Shown piece by piece: positions 27,562-36,300 of a stretch of 64,000 nt of DNA. Source of the stretch: Atrichornis clamosus (Eukaryota; Chordata; Aves; Passeriformes; Menuridae). The position numbers were made by a program, and so were the translations under genes. The notes under the pieces are model-generated. The model was given only the letters and a program-made list of their open reading frames with translations. It did not search any database and had not been told where the DNA came from. The stretch's first letter is position 1, and each line of letters opens with the position of its first letter. The DNA is taken from positions 186,001 through 250,000 of the forward strand of contig WBMZ01012212.1 in the NCBI GenBank assembly GCA_013400975.1, given 5' to 3'.

Positions 27562-27812
27562 TCATAGATCCTAGATATTAACACTAGTAAGAATCAAAAA
27601 ATCATCTTGTCTGACCTTTTTATATCATAAGCCATTACCTTTCATATGTTTTCAACCCTGATGCTTCACTTTAGCTAAAGTGCATTTTCATAAAGCATCT
27701 CATCCAGAAACACATCTGGCTTTGATCTGAAAACAATAAAGGAATACAGTACAGAATCCACTGTTTTTTTTGACAATTTGTTCATATGTAACCCCATTTT
27801 TAAAATGGAATA
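27562..27812 (-). mobile_element. Ancient CR1-type LINE 3' end
   Basis: This is a strongly diverged reverse-strand fragment. On the plus strand it opens with TCATAGATCC and continues with ATCATCTTGTCTGACC. It then follows the order of an old amniote CR1 3' end: TGATGCTTCACTTTAGCTAA, a part like CATCCAGTCTTGATCTGAAAAC (here CATCTGGCTTTGATCTGAAAAC), and AGAATCCACTG before a TTTGACAATTTGTTC part. The match runs in register over about 230 bases, which is better than chance, but many positions have decayed. It is older than the forward CR1 that begins a few bases further on. Confidence 0.6.
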
Positions 27813-27815
27813 AAA

Positions 27816-29180
27816 GAAGACCTGGGGAACTACAGGCCAGTCAGGGTCCCCTTGGACCCTGGCAAGATCATGGAGCAAATAGATCCTCCTGGAAACTATG
27901 CTAAGGCACAGGGGAAATAGCATGATTATTAGTGACAGCCAACATGGCTTTACTAAGGGAAAATCATGGCTGACAAATTTTGTCACCTTTCCACAAAAGG
28001 TTTACAGTGCTGTTAGATAAGGAAAGAGTGACTGATGTCATCTGCTTGGATTTGAGCAAAGCATTTGACACTCTCCTGCATGACATATTTATCACTAAAC
28101 TGGAAAGACAGGGATTTGATTGATGGACCACTCAGTAGATACAGAATTGGCTGGATGATCACACTCAAAGACTTGAGGTCAACAGCTCAATATCCGGGTG
28201 GAAAACACTGATGAGAGGCGTTCCTCAGGGATTGGTATTGGGACTGAAACTGTTTGACATCTTTGCTGGCAACATGTACAGTGACATTGACTGCATCCTG
28301 AATCAGTTTGCTGATGATTCCAAGCTGTGTCAACACCCTGGGAAGGAGGGGTGCTATCTAAAGGGACCTGGACAGGCTTGAGAGGTGGGCCTGTGCAAAA
28401 CTCATGACACCCAACAAGGTCAGGTGCAGGGTCCTGCACCTAGGCCAGGGCAAAAGAAGGCATAAATACAGGCTGGGTGGAGAATGGATTGAGAGCAGCC
28501 CTGAGGAAAAGGACTTGGGAGTATTGGTTGGCAACGAGCTCAACATGACTTTGCAACAAGCACTTGCAGCCCTGAAAGCCAGCCATGACCTGGGCTGCAT
28601 CAAAAGCAGCATGGCCAGCAGGGCGAGGGAGGTGTTACTACCCCTCTACTCTGTTTTCAATAGACCCCACATGGAATATAGCACCCAAGTCTGGGGCTCC
28701 CAGCATGAGAAGAAGGTGGACCTGTTGGAAGAAGTTTAGATGAGGGCCACAAGATTATTAGAGTGCTGGGGGCCTCTCCCATGAAGAGTGGCTGAAGAGT
28801 GTTGTGTTGTTCAACCTGGAGAAGAGAAGGCTCCATGGAGACTTTATAGCCTCCCAGTACCTGAGGGAGACTGACAAGAATGTTGGAGAGGGACTTTTTA
28901 CAAGGGCATGTAGCGATGAAACCAGGAATAATGGCTTCAAACTGGCAGAGTATAGGTTTAGATTAGAATTTGTAAAGATATTTTTCACTGTGAGGGTGAT
29001 GAGGCACTGGAATACATTGCTGAGAGAAGTTGTGGATGCTTCATCTCTGGAAGGGTTCAAGATCAGGTTGCAGAGGGTGTTGAACAACCTGGTCTAGCAG
29101 AAGATGTCCCTACCCAAGGCTGGGGGGTTGGAACTAAATCATTTAAGACCCCTTTAAGACTCAAACCATTCTATGAGTCT
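27816..29180 (+). mobile_element. CR1 LINE, RT domain to 3' tail
   Basis: This is a long forward-strand CR1 copy of about 1.36 kb. It starts inside the RT domain at CCTGGGGAACTACAGGCCAG (N-Y-R-P-V), continues through the RT core and thumb region, and ends with the stop after LNNLV at 29095-29097. A 3' UTR of the common avian CR1 type follows (GGGGTTGGAACTAAATCATT), then a tail AACCATTCTATGAGTCT. It inserted into or beside an older reverse-strand CR1 tail on its left. On its right its tail meets a reverse-strand CR1 ORF1 segment. It is 5'-truncated and broken by stops and frame changes. Confidence 0.95.
28031..29097 (+). pseudogene. CR1 reverse transcriptase remnant (three frames, stops)
   Basis: The coding remains of the forward CR1 lie in three successive frames. 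The first covers about 28031-28370 with TDVICLDLSKAFDTLLHD, GVPQG at 28217-28231 and the polymerase box FADD at 28307-28318. In-frame stops lie at 28121 (TGA) and 28136 (TAG). The second frame, 28404-28739, holds CRVLHLGQGKRRHKYRLGGE and EEKDLGVLVGNELNM, with a stop at 28737. The third, 28804-29097, holds LEKRRLHGDFIAS, FTRACSDE and RHWNTLLREVVDA, and ends at the natural CR1 stop. The FADD aspartates that bind metal in the active enzyme are still written, but the protein cannot be made. Confidence 0.92.
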
Positions 29181-29888
29181 TCTCTTTCTCTTCTCTGACA
29201 GAGAGACCACATCAGCCCTCAGTAGATCAGGTTTTTCCAAGTGAGTCCCATGGTCCAAGTAGCTGAGCTCCTGGTTGTGGCCAACCTGTAATGCCCTGGA
29301 AGGCCCTTTCAATCACCTTGCCTTTGACTGGGAGGATTGATGAAAAAAGTTCCAGAGTCCCTTCCCTGTCCCTCCTAGAGCCCTGTAATCCTTCTTGATA
29401 CACCTCAAATTCTTCTTGTATCACTGGTGCCTATGTGAAAAAACAGCAGTGGATAATAGCAGACTGTATGAGGCTTCATAGTCAGTGCAATGTCTGATAA
29501 GAACCCCTTGTGAAGAGCACACACCCCTCTAGAGAGTGTGGCAGGTCTACAAAAGGACATTTTCATACCTCTCAGAAAAGGGTTCTCAACAGCTGTTACC
29601 CACTGCCTTTTCTTAGTTGTGCTGACTGATTTAGGGGAAGCAGACAGGGTTGCCTCACAGCTCCAGTGTCTCTACTGGAGTGACAAACCTTTCCTCTTCA
29701 GTCTGTAGAGCAGTGAAGTGAGTCTGTAAGGGCATTTTAGGCTTTGGGAGGAAGTCTCTTCCTTCTGAAGGTCCTTGCCATTGCAAGGTTCCATTATTGA
29801 AGATTATTGTCCTGTGTGTGCTGTCTGGGGAGGTTTTTATGTGTTTGGTGATGGACTGGGGGTCCACTGAAGACTGTGCTTGGAACAA
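29181..29888 (-). pseudogene. CR1 ORF1 esterase-like (SGNH) remnant
   Basis: These are decayed coding remains of CR1 ORF1, whose intact form in birds carries an SGNH-hydrolase-like esterase domain. Three blocks are recognisable on the reverse strand. FHIGTSDT lies at 29417-29440, where the family has FHVGTNDT. FSSILPVKGK lies at 29317-29346, nearly identical to the family block. The equivalent of the catalytic GDS block, at about 29569-29599, reads AVENPFLRG, so the Gly-Asp-Ser is gone. At the left edge, LDHGTHLEKPDLLRAD-like text (about 29210-29260) corresponds to the C-terminal part with the catalytic Asp/His area. The blocks sit in different frames with stops between them. It is a pseudogene with no activity. 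Confidence 0.82.
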
Positions 29889-30545
29889 GCTCTCTCACTC
29901 CTTCTCAGCCTCCCTGATGCTACGGTCTTCTCACCGCCTCCTGCAGCTCAGCCATCTGCAGGTCCTCCATGTGTCCCTGCCCCAGGAGAAAGGTTTTAGC
30001 ACAGGTCATCCTACCTGACCATCACAGCAGAATGTTGGGCACTCGTCTGAGAACAAAGGCTGTGATTCCATTAGGGGACTTTGCATCATCTATCCTGGCA
30101 GTGGCTGATGCTTCCGCTCAGACACACCTGCTGAAGGAAGAGCCTGAAGGGCCTACCTCAGACCACAGACCTGTGCAGACCGTCTCAGAACGGTGTGCAA
30201 TTACTGGGTTGTGTGTACTTCGAGTCTCTCCTATCCCACTCGGCCTATGGAATGTCTCTCTTTCAAAGAGGCTTCCTCTCACACAAACTTCTGTGTGAAC
30301 TTCCCTGGCTGATGTGCTGTGCTGTTTGCCTGCTCTGGTCCTGGCACTCCTGGTCACCCATGTTCCCTGGGGCTGCCTCTGTAGGAGTGAGGTGCAGTCA
30401 CCATCACTCTTGACCCCTCGGCTTGACAACTTTTCTTGTTCAAGCTGCTGACTCCTGGCAGGTCTTGGCATTCCCCTGGCATTTCCCTGGCTCAAGAAAC
30501 CCATCCTGGATGCAACAACTCCCAGTTCTACTTCAAAACATGCTT
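29181..30545 (-). mobile_element. CR1 LINE fragment: ORF1 and 5' region, no 3' end
   Basis: This reverse-strand block follows the CR1 order from 5' region (right) to the end of ORF1 (left). The left part is the ORF1 esterase-like domain. The middle (29655-29888) encodes FQAQSSVDPQSITK and LQTHFTALQTEEERFVTPVE, which match the linker of avian CR1 ORF1. The right part (about 29890-30545) contains a segment read as MEDLQMAELQE-like coiled-coil coding and then GC-rich 5' sequence. No ORF2 or 3' tail of this copy is attached: its ORF1 end abuts the tail of the forward CR1 at 29180. Most avian CR1 copies keep only the 3' end, so a 5' piece alone is unusual. The right boundary is approximate. Confidence 0.8.
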
Positions 30546-30559
30546 GCACTGGAGTTAAA

Positions 30560-31437
30560 GGACTTGAAATTCATCTTGAGCTCATATTGAAAAAATCATT
30601 CTTCTTATTCACGCTTTTCCATTTAAGTGTTCCTCTGCATCAATTACATTCCTAATTTTCATCAGATGTGAGAATCTGCCTCCTTTGAATCATGGCCCAT
30701 GTCTGTTATTTCTGCTGATTTTCTTTTATTTGCTTACATAGAATAGAAGTTTTGACCACTATTCAACCATCAATTTCTAGCTGAGTGATTATTACATCGT
30801 CATTATCTCTTGTGATGAAATTCAATATAACGTGATCCATGCAAATACCTTACAATACCTTTTGTGTTAAAAAATTATCTTGTATGAGCGCTTCAACACT
30901 TTAGTGCTGTTTTACTGCTCCCTGCCTGAAACCTTCAAAGTTTCTCTGAATATGAGTTCTCCATTATACAGGTTTTTTCTTTCTGCACACTCTGGACAGA
31001 CAATGAACACATCATGGTTTTCATATGAGTCTATGGTCTGTCACAAACTCCTACAGATCCTTCTTTCTGGGCAATGTTCATGAGTGTGCTTATCTCCAGA
31101 CTATTCAGAATTTTACAATAGGGAATGTCTGTCATAAATAATGCCATCTGTTATGCCCTCTGTCCATTTTTTTCTGTAACACTTACAGCCCAGGATTTTA
31201 GGATAACAACTGAATGAGCTCCCCCAGTTGGTTTCACTGATTCCATTCATGTAACATTTTTCTTACCAGCAAGAATTTCCAGTTTGTCTTGCTTGTTACC
31301 CATTTCCTACTACCTGGAGTCTAAACCCCACCCTTTTCTTTGTGTTTTCCATTGTTCATGGTGCTCTGAATCTTAGTTTGAATGTTGCCCACCTTGCTTT
31401 TAATTTCATAGTATTTAGAAAGGTCTTTGTCGAGTTT
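30560..31437 (-). mobile_element. Older CR1-type LINE fragment: endonuclease region
   Basis: This is a reverse-strand block holding the start of ORF2. Translated in reverse it gives MGNKQDKLE at 31277-31303 and GISETNW at 31224-31244. These correspond to the N-terminal apurinic-endonuclease blocks of CR1 ORF2 (the family reads roughly ARSMGNKQ-ELE and I-ETWWD). A KILGCKCYRKKW-like stretch follows, equivalent to the family's GYKLFRRDR. The two blocks are in different frames, so at least one indel lies between them. Further left the match fades into AT-rich sequence. It is more diverged than the ORF1 block beside it and lies on the wrong side of that block to be the same copy. The left limit is approximate. 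Confidence 0.62.
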
Positions 31438-31442
31438 ACAGC
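31438..31442. repeat. Left target duplication of solo LTR
   Basis: ACAGC lies immediately before the TG of the LTR. It is matched by ACAGA immediately after the terminal CA, a 5-bp duplication with one mismatch. Five bases is the size usual for ERVL-type insertions. Confidence 0.55.
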
Positions 31443-31551
31443 TGTTAGGGACCATGTGATTTTGCTGAAAGCCCTACTTGAGGAGGGTTAGGATAATGCT
31501 GTCTATGGCTCAAGACTCCATTTTGCCTGCATAGAAATTGTGACAAATAGG

Positions 31552-31581
31552 TGGAAGCCTCATGGTGGGAAGCCTCATGGT
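31552..31581 (+). repeat. 15-bp tandem duplication inside the LTR
   Basis: Two adjacent copies, TGGAAGCCTCATGGT and GGGAAGCCTCATGGT, differ only at the first base. Tandem duplications in U3 are common in retroviral LTRs and may double a transcription-factor site. Confidence 0.8.
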
Positions 31582-31677
31582 TAACGGTTCCCACAGCTGG
31601 AATGTGTAAATACATTCCATTCTCACTAGAGATAGGGAACAGGGGACCCAGGTGTGCATGCCCTGGCCCCCTGCACA

Positions 31678-31681
31678 TATA
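31678..31681 (+). promoter_or_regulatory. TATA-like box of the solo LTR
   Basis: TATA within ACATATAGGG lies about 80 bases upstream of the AATAAA signal, a spacing that fits a short R region. Confidence 0.45.
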
Positions 31682-31757
31682 GGGCTGGCAGGCCTGGAGA
31701 GCAGGGCTTCCCCCTCCTGCACGGACACGGGAAACCTCGCAGTGTACCAGCTCTGAG

Positions 31758-31763
31758 AATAAA
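31758..31763 (+). terminator. Polyadenylation signal of the solo LTR
   Basis: AATAAA lies about 65 bases before the LTR end, the usual position for retroviral polyadenylation. Confidence 0.55.
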
Positions 31764-31827
31764 TCTCTTTATGCATGAAGACTATGGCTAGCCTCTGATT
31801 AACCTGTGCTTATCTTTGAATCATACA

Positions 31828-31832
31828 ACAGA
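31828..31832. repeat. Right target duplication of solo LTR
   Basis: ACAGA directly follows the terminal CA of the LTR and matches ACAGC on the left side at four of five bases. Confidence 0.55.
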
Positions 31833-32148
31833 AAAATGCTGCTTGAATATAACCACAGCAGAAGCTGTGAGATTAATGAGGATGTCCTGAAAACCTTCTT
31901 TCTCTGTTTTCTGGCAGCAATGCCCACCTTTTGGATATGAGACTACCAACTGTCCCCTGCCAGACAGGAGAACGAGGCAGTTTATAAAAGTAAGAAATCT
32001 TGCAAAGCATCTCAAACAAGTAAAGCCATTTGACAGCTCAGGGCTCAAAAAAGAAATAAATTGCCTCTGACACGCAAAAAAAGAACTTTTAAAGTTTTGC
32101 TAATATGGAAGGGAAAAACTTGTGCTCTGAAACACAGTCTTAGGCATT
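31833..32148. other. Short gap between LTR and CR1
   Basis: No firm feature was found. If the LTR landed inside the older reverse-strand CR1, this stretch should continue that element's ORF1/ORF2 junction. A 75-codon reverse frame (31821-32048) was inspected, but I could not match it to CR1 by eye. Confidence 0.4.
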
Positions 32149-32790
32149 AAAACTAACATGAGCCAGCAGTGTGCCAAGGTAGCAAGAAGGTGAAGGGTAT
32201 CCTGGCCTGTATCAAAAATAGTGTGGCTGGAAGGAGGAGTGAAGTTATTGTCCCTCTGTGCTTGGCAATGGTGAGGTCACACCTCAAGTACTGTGTCCAG
32301 TTCCAGGCACCGCAGTTTAAGAAAGACATTGAGGTGCTGAAGTAAGTCCAGAAAATTGCAACAGAGCTCGTGAAGGATCTGGAGCACAAGTTTTATGAGG
32401 AGAGGCTGAGGAAGCTGGAGCTGTTTAGCTTGGAGAAGAGGTGAATCAAGGGGAACATTATCACTCTATACAACTGCCTGAAGGGAGGTTGTAGCCAGGT
32501 GGGAGACTGTCTCTTCTTCCAGGATAAGAGAACATAGCCATAAGCTGTGCCAGGGGAGGTTTAGGTTGGAAGCCGGGAAGAATTTTTTCACCGAAAAGAG
32601 TAGTTAATATTGGAAAGGGCTGCCCAAGGATGTGGTAGGGTTACTGTCCCTGGAAGTGCTCAAGGATTGACTGGAGACTGGATGTGGCACTTAGTGCTAT
32701 GGTCTAGTTGATAAGGTGGTGTTCAGTCAAAGGTTGGACTTGATGATCTTAGAGATCTCTTCCACCTTTAATGATTCTATGTTTCTATGA
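32149..32790 (+). mobile_element. CR1 LINE, 5'-truncated 3' end
   Basis: This is a forward-strand CR1 copy starting at an LTMSQQCAK-like block. The read-through then gives [39 protein letters not shown] and LRKLELFSLEKR, interrupted by stops (TAA at 32343, TGA after LEKR) and frame changes. The 3' UTR reads GGTTGGACTTGATGATCTTAG and the tail ATGATTCTATGTTTCTATGA, a third CR1 3' end type in the window. Only the last part of ORF2 is present and there is no polymerase core. The copy is more decayed than the one at 21065. Confidence 0.9.
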
Positions 32791-33265
32791 TTTTATATAC
32801 AATTTTCTTCTTCCATCACTTTAATGTAGAACAAATACTAATGAGTGAGGTTCAGTGCCTGAGTACCCCTACCAGTGTGCTTCTATGCAAAGAGTTACTT
32901 GCATTTTGCATTAGAAGATTTCTTATCCCACTACACAATTTGTGTGTTTTTGTCTTTTACTTACAGAGGTCAGGAGCATGAGTAGGGTGAGAAGAAAGAA
33001 GTGAAAAGAGAAACAGGATGTTTGTTCATGAACTGCTTACCAGAGGACTTGTCTTTCAGTAGCCACTGTCAGAACCTGGTATAAACATGCTTTTGATTTT
33101 TCTTTTTTAACATGAAACATGAAATGCTTCCACTGTATATTTTTGTCTGCCAAATATCCAACATATTTTGCCTGATGTGGAATGACTGAAACTGAAATAG
33201 TCTCCTTGTATGACTAGGGTGATGTCGTCCACATTTTTCAAACATATTTGGACTCTTTCCATAAA
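32791..33265. other. AT-rich gap between CR1 copies
   Basis: No gene was found. The region contains AT-rich noncoding sequence without a clear element. The last 80 bases may be a diverged continuation of the CR1 tail that follows. Confidence 0.45.
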
Positions 33266-33395
33266 GATCTTTTCTGATCGAGAGCTGTCTGGATGCAATC
33301 CCATGCAATGTGCTCTAGGATGACCCTGCTTGAGCAGGGAGGTTGGATCAGATGACCCACTGAGGTCCCTTCTATTTTTACCCATCTGGTGTTTC
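33266..33395 (+). mobile_element. Short CR1 LINE 3' tail fragment
   Basis: About 130 bases of a forward CR1 3' UTR. CTGGATGCAATCCCATGCAA and TGACCCTGCTTGAGCAGGGAG are followed by GGTTGGATCAGATGACC and GAGGTCCCTTCTATTT, the well-known order of an avian CR1 end. The ATTCTATG tail is missing or diverged. Confidence 0.8.
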
Positions 33396-36300
33396 ATGGC
33401 AGTACCTGCTCTGATGCCTGTTAGGCACTGATTTCTCACCTGACCATTGCAAACAGCTGCAGAGAACTAACAAATCCGGGAATTCCAGTGAGTGGGAGGT
33501 CAATGCAACATCTGTCTTTCTTATCTTCTGTTCATTTGCACATGACTGCACATTTTTTTGTTTTGTGTTGGTCAAAGAGTCTCTCAAGCATTTCAGTAAT
33601 GCTTGCTTCACTGCATGTTTTGTTAGGTTGTCAGATTTCTGTAACTCATTTAGAAATTTTTTTATTTTAAACAAAGTGGATAAAGTGGACACAGACTTTT
33701 CATCTTAAGTATTTCTACCATATCTTCTAGAGTTTGGACTATGATGATCAAATCAGTAGGAAGCAGGTTTATGCAATTAATGCGTATCAAAATATAAGTA
33801 AATGTAGTCGCTTCTTACACCTAGTTGAAAGCATCTCTAGTACAACAATAGCAACACTAAAAGAAGAGTATATAAGTGTTAGCTTCATTGATACTTGCCT
33901 CGTATATATTTTTCCCTAAAGCCTTATACTCTGTCATTGCTACGAAGTAACAAATTAACATTTTATACATACATTATATCAGAGGAATCTGGATAATATC
34001 ACTCACATCTCCCAAAGGGAAGCCTAACTACCCAATGTTAGAACACAAAACTACCTCTGAAGATGATTTCTGAATTCTCTATTTTCATTAAAATATGAAT
34101 TGAAATGGTTGAAGTTCAAATATTAACAAGTTTAATTACCACTGTTAGTGCTTTAAACTGTGTAAAAAAGTTACCATTCTCTGCCTCGATATTGCCTACA
34201 AAGCGCAGTTGCAAGGATGTGATAAGCACCAGAGGTACGTCTCTCTTTGTGAAGCATTCAAGGTCACTGCTCATCAGTGGCCCCTCAGAGCTGGCTGATG
34301 TGGGTACTTGGGGTCTTCATGCTCACAAGACAGCTCACAAGGCAGCAACATGAGCAGAAACAGGGGGTGAGAACATGCCGAGGACTTCCTTCTTCCCAGG
34401 CACACACGTGCATTGCAAAAGAACATGGTGATATTGATCATTCAGTGAATTGTTACACCTTGATCTTAAACGCAAGTGGTTTTTGGGGACATAGAGTTTT
34501 GAGATAAAGTTGTAAAGAAAAGCTGGACTATTTTTTTTAATGTAAACCTCATATATATGATATTTTGCATTACATTATGAAATCAGCACAAATTAAAATT
34601 AAACTATTACAATTTTTAAATAGTTATTACAACAAACAATTTTATATAACTACAACATTTCACACATGCCTAAGTTTCTTCAGTGTGCTTCAATTTACAG
34701 TCATTACATAGTACAAGAAGGAGGGGAAATTCTACAGGTGAAAAAAATGGGATTGGAAAAGCAAAAGATTGTAGAAAATAAAAACTTGTTACAAAAAAAA
34801 AAGTCTGTGTACAGAATAATGAAAGAGTAAGGAATTAATGGAATTTCCCCAAAACAAAGTATTTGAAATTATTTTGACTGAAAAATAAAAAGAAAGGGAC
34901 TTATTCTACAGAAGCTGTTTAAAAAAAACAGAGCAGCTTTCAATTAAAAGTCAGAGAAGACAGGAATTTCACTAATAAACTTTATCTATTTATTTCTGCA
35001 GATAATTTTTCAAAACAGGTTGTTATTGGCAGGCCAGGGAATCTACAAGCTGCACAGTACAACACATGTTAGAAATATTGCTGTGGATGATGTACAGAAT
35101 CTGTCATTCCAATGAGAAAAGAGAAGGCAAATGCAGAAAAATTTATTCTCAATGCCTGGAAAATATGCAAGCATGATATTTCTTTAGTTGCAGAAAACAG
35201 TCCACCTGAGGAAGGATTTCAAAATTCAATTGAAAATAAGAACAGAGAAGTTTTGAGCAGGAATAGATGAATTCAAATAAAGAGGAGTAAGGAAGAAAGA
35301 AAAGTGAAAAGTAATACAATACCTAGAGACTTGTGCAGAAAGTATAGATCTATATGCAGGAACCTGTAGCCTGAAAAAGTCAAGCAGAAAGAAGGTAAAG
35401 AGCACAGCATGAAACAGGATAGGCATATACTCAAAGATTTGTATTAAAATATCTGTAAGAGCACAGAAATTGTTAAAACTAACAAAAATAGAATTTTGGT
35501 GAAATATTTGCTAAAATATGTGGTCTAGTAAGGTTGGCTGAGGGATAGGACAGCAGAAAAATTTTTGAGACAATTAAACCAGAAGGTTGTGTTACTCTAG
35601 ATGAGAATTGAATTTGACTGGCTTGAAATAATGTTTGAAAAACTAAGATTGATCTGACTGAAATAAACAAGAGGTTTGTGATTAACTCTAATGAATTTTG
35701 AATATATTTTAAGCAGGGATTTTTTTCCTATGCTAATAAGCAGGCAAAAATTTGCATGATATAAAATCAGAAATTATGTCCAACACAAAATAAGAGACTA
35801 ATTGCAAACTAGCTTAGGGTGTATAGGAACAGAAAAATTGTCTTGTACAGCTGTGTGCATGAGAAGAAACAATTCTTTCAATGGTTACCTAAGCTGTAGA
35901 GCAGAGACCAAGCCCCCTTCAATTGTGACATTTTTTAAGGCTGCAAATTTCCAAGGTAGGGTGCAAGACGGACAGAAGTGAATGATGTGAATTTCTCTGC
36001 AATTTGCTTCACAGAAACATCAACGTTAAACTTTGTTTAAACCACATCCAATAAAGACTTGTGGAAACTAATCGACTGTGAGGAGAAGGTTGTAAGATTT
36101 TACTGAGGTGCCAGCATACAACTTTGATTAATTGGTTATTAAATGACACTCAGTAATTTGACTGATCATGAATTAATCTCTTTTCTTCCTGTTGATAGGT
36201 CTCATACCTCACTTATCACTATGTCAGATGTTTGATATAAGGTATTAAATCATTTTGAACATTTTTTAGATTACTCAATTATAAGCCCTGTGACTGTTTA

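Larger units (their letters stand above)
31443..31827 (+). mobile_element. Solo LTR of an endogenous retrovirus
   Basis: This 385-bp element begins TGTTAGGGACC and ends ATCATACA, giving the TG...CA ends of a retroviral LTR. It contains a TATA-like ACATATAGGG (TATA at 31678-31681) and AATAAA at 31758-31763, 80 bases later, so U3, R and U5 can be placed. A 15-bp unit ending GAAGCCTCATGGT is repeated in tandem in U3 (31552-31581). The flanks are ACAGC and ACAGA, a 5-bp target duplication with one mismatch. There is no internal viral sequence, so it is the product of recombination between two LTRs. It is clearly GC-richer than its surroundings. The family is not identified; the duplication size hints at ERVL. 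Confidence 0.75.

Noticed and set aside
27816..30545. Forward CR1 plus reverse ORF1 piece as a single twin-primed (5'-inverted) insertion
   Set aside because: In twin priming the inverted 5' part lies upstream of the 3' part. Here the reverse piece follows the 3' tail of the forward copy, so two separate events are more likely.
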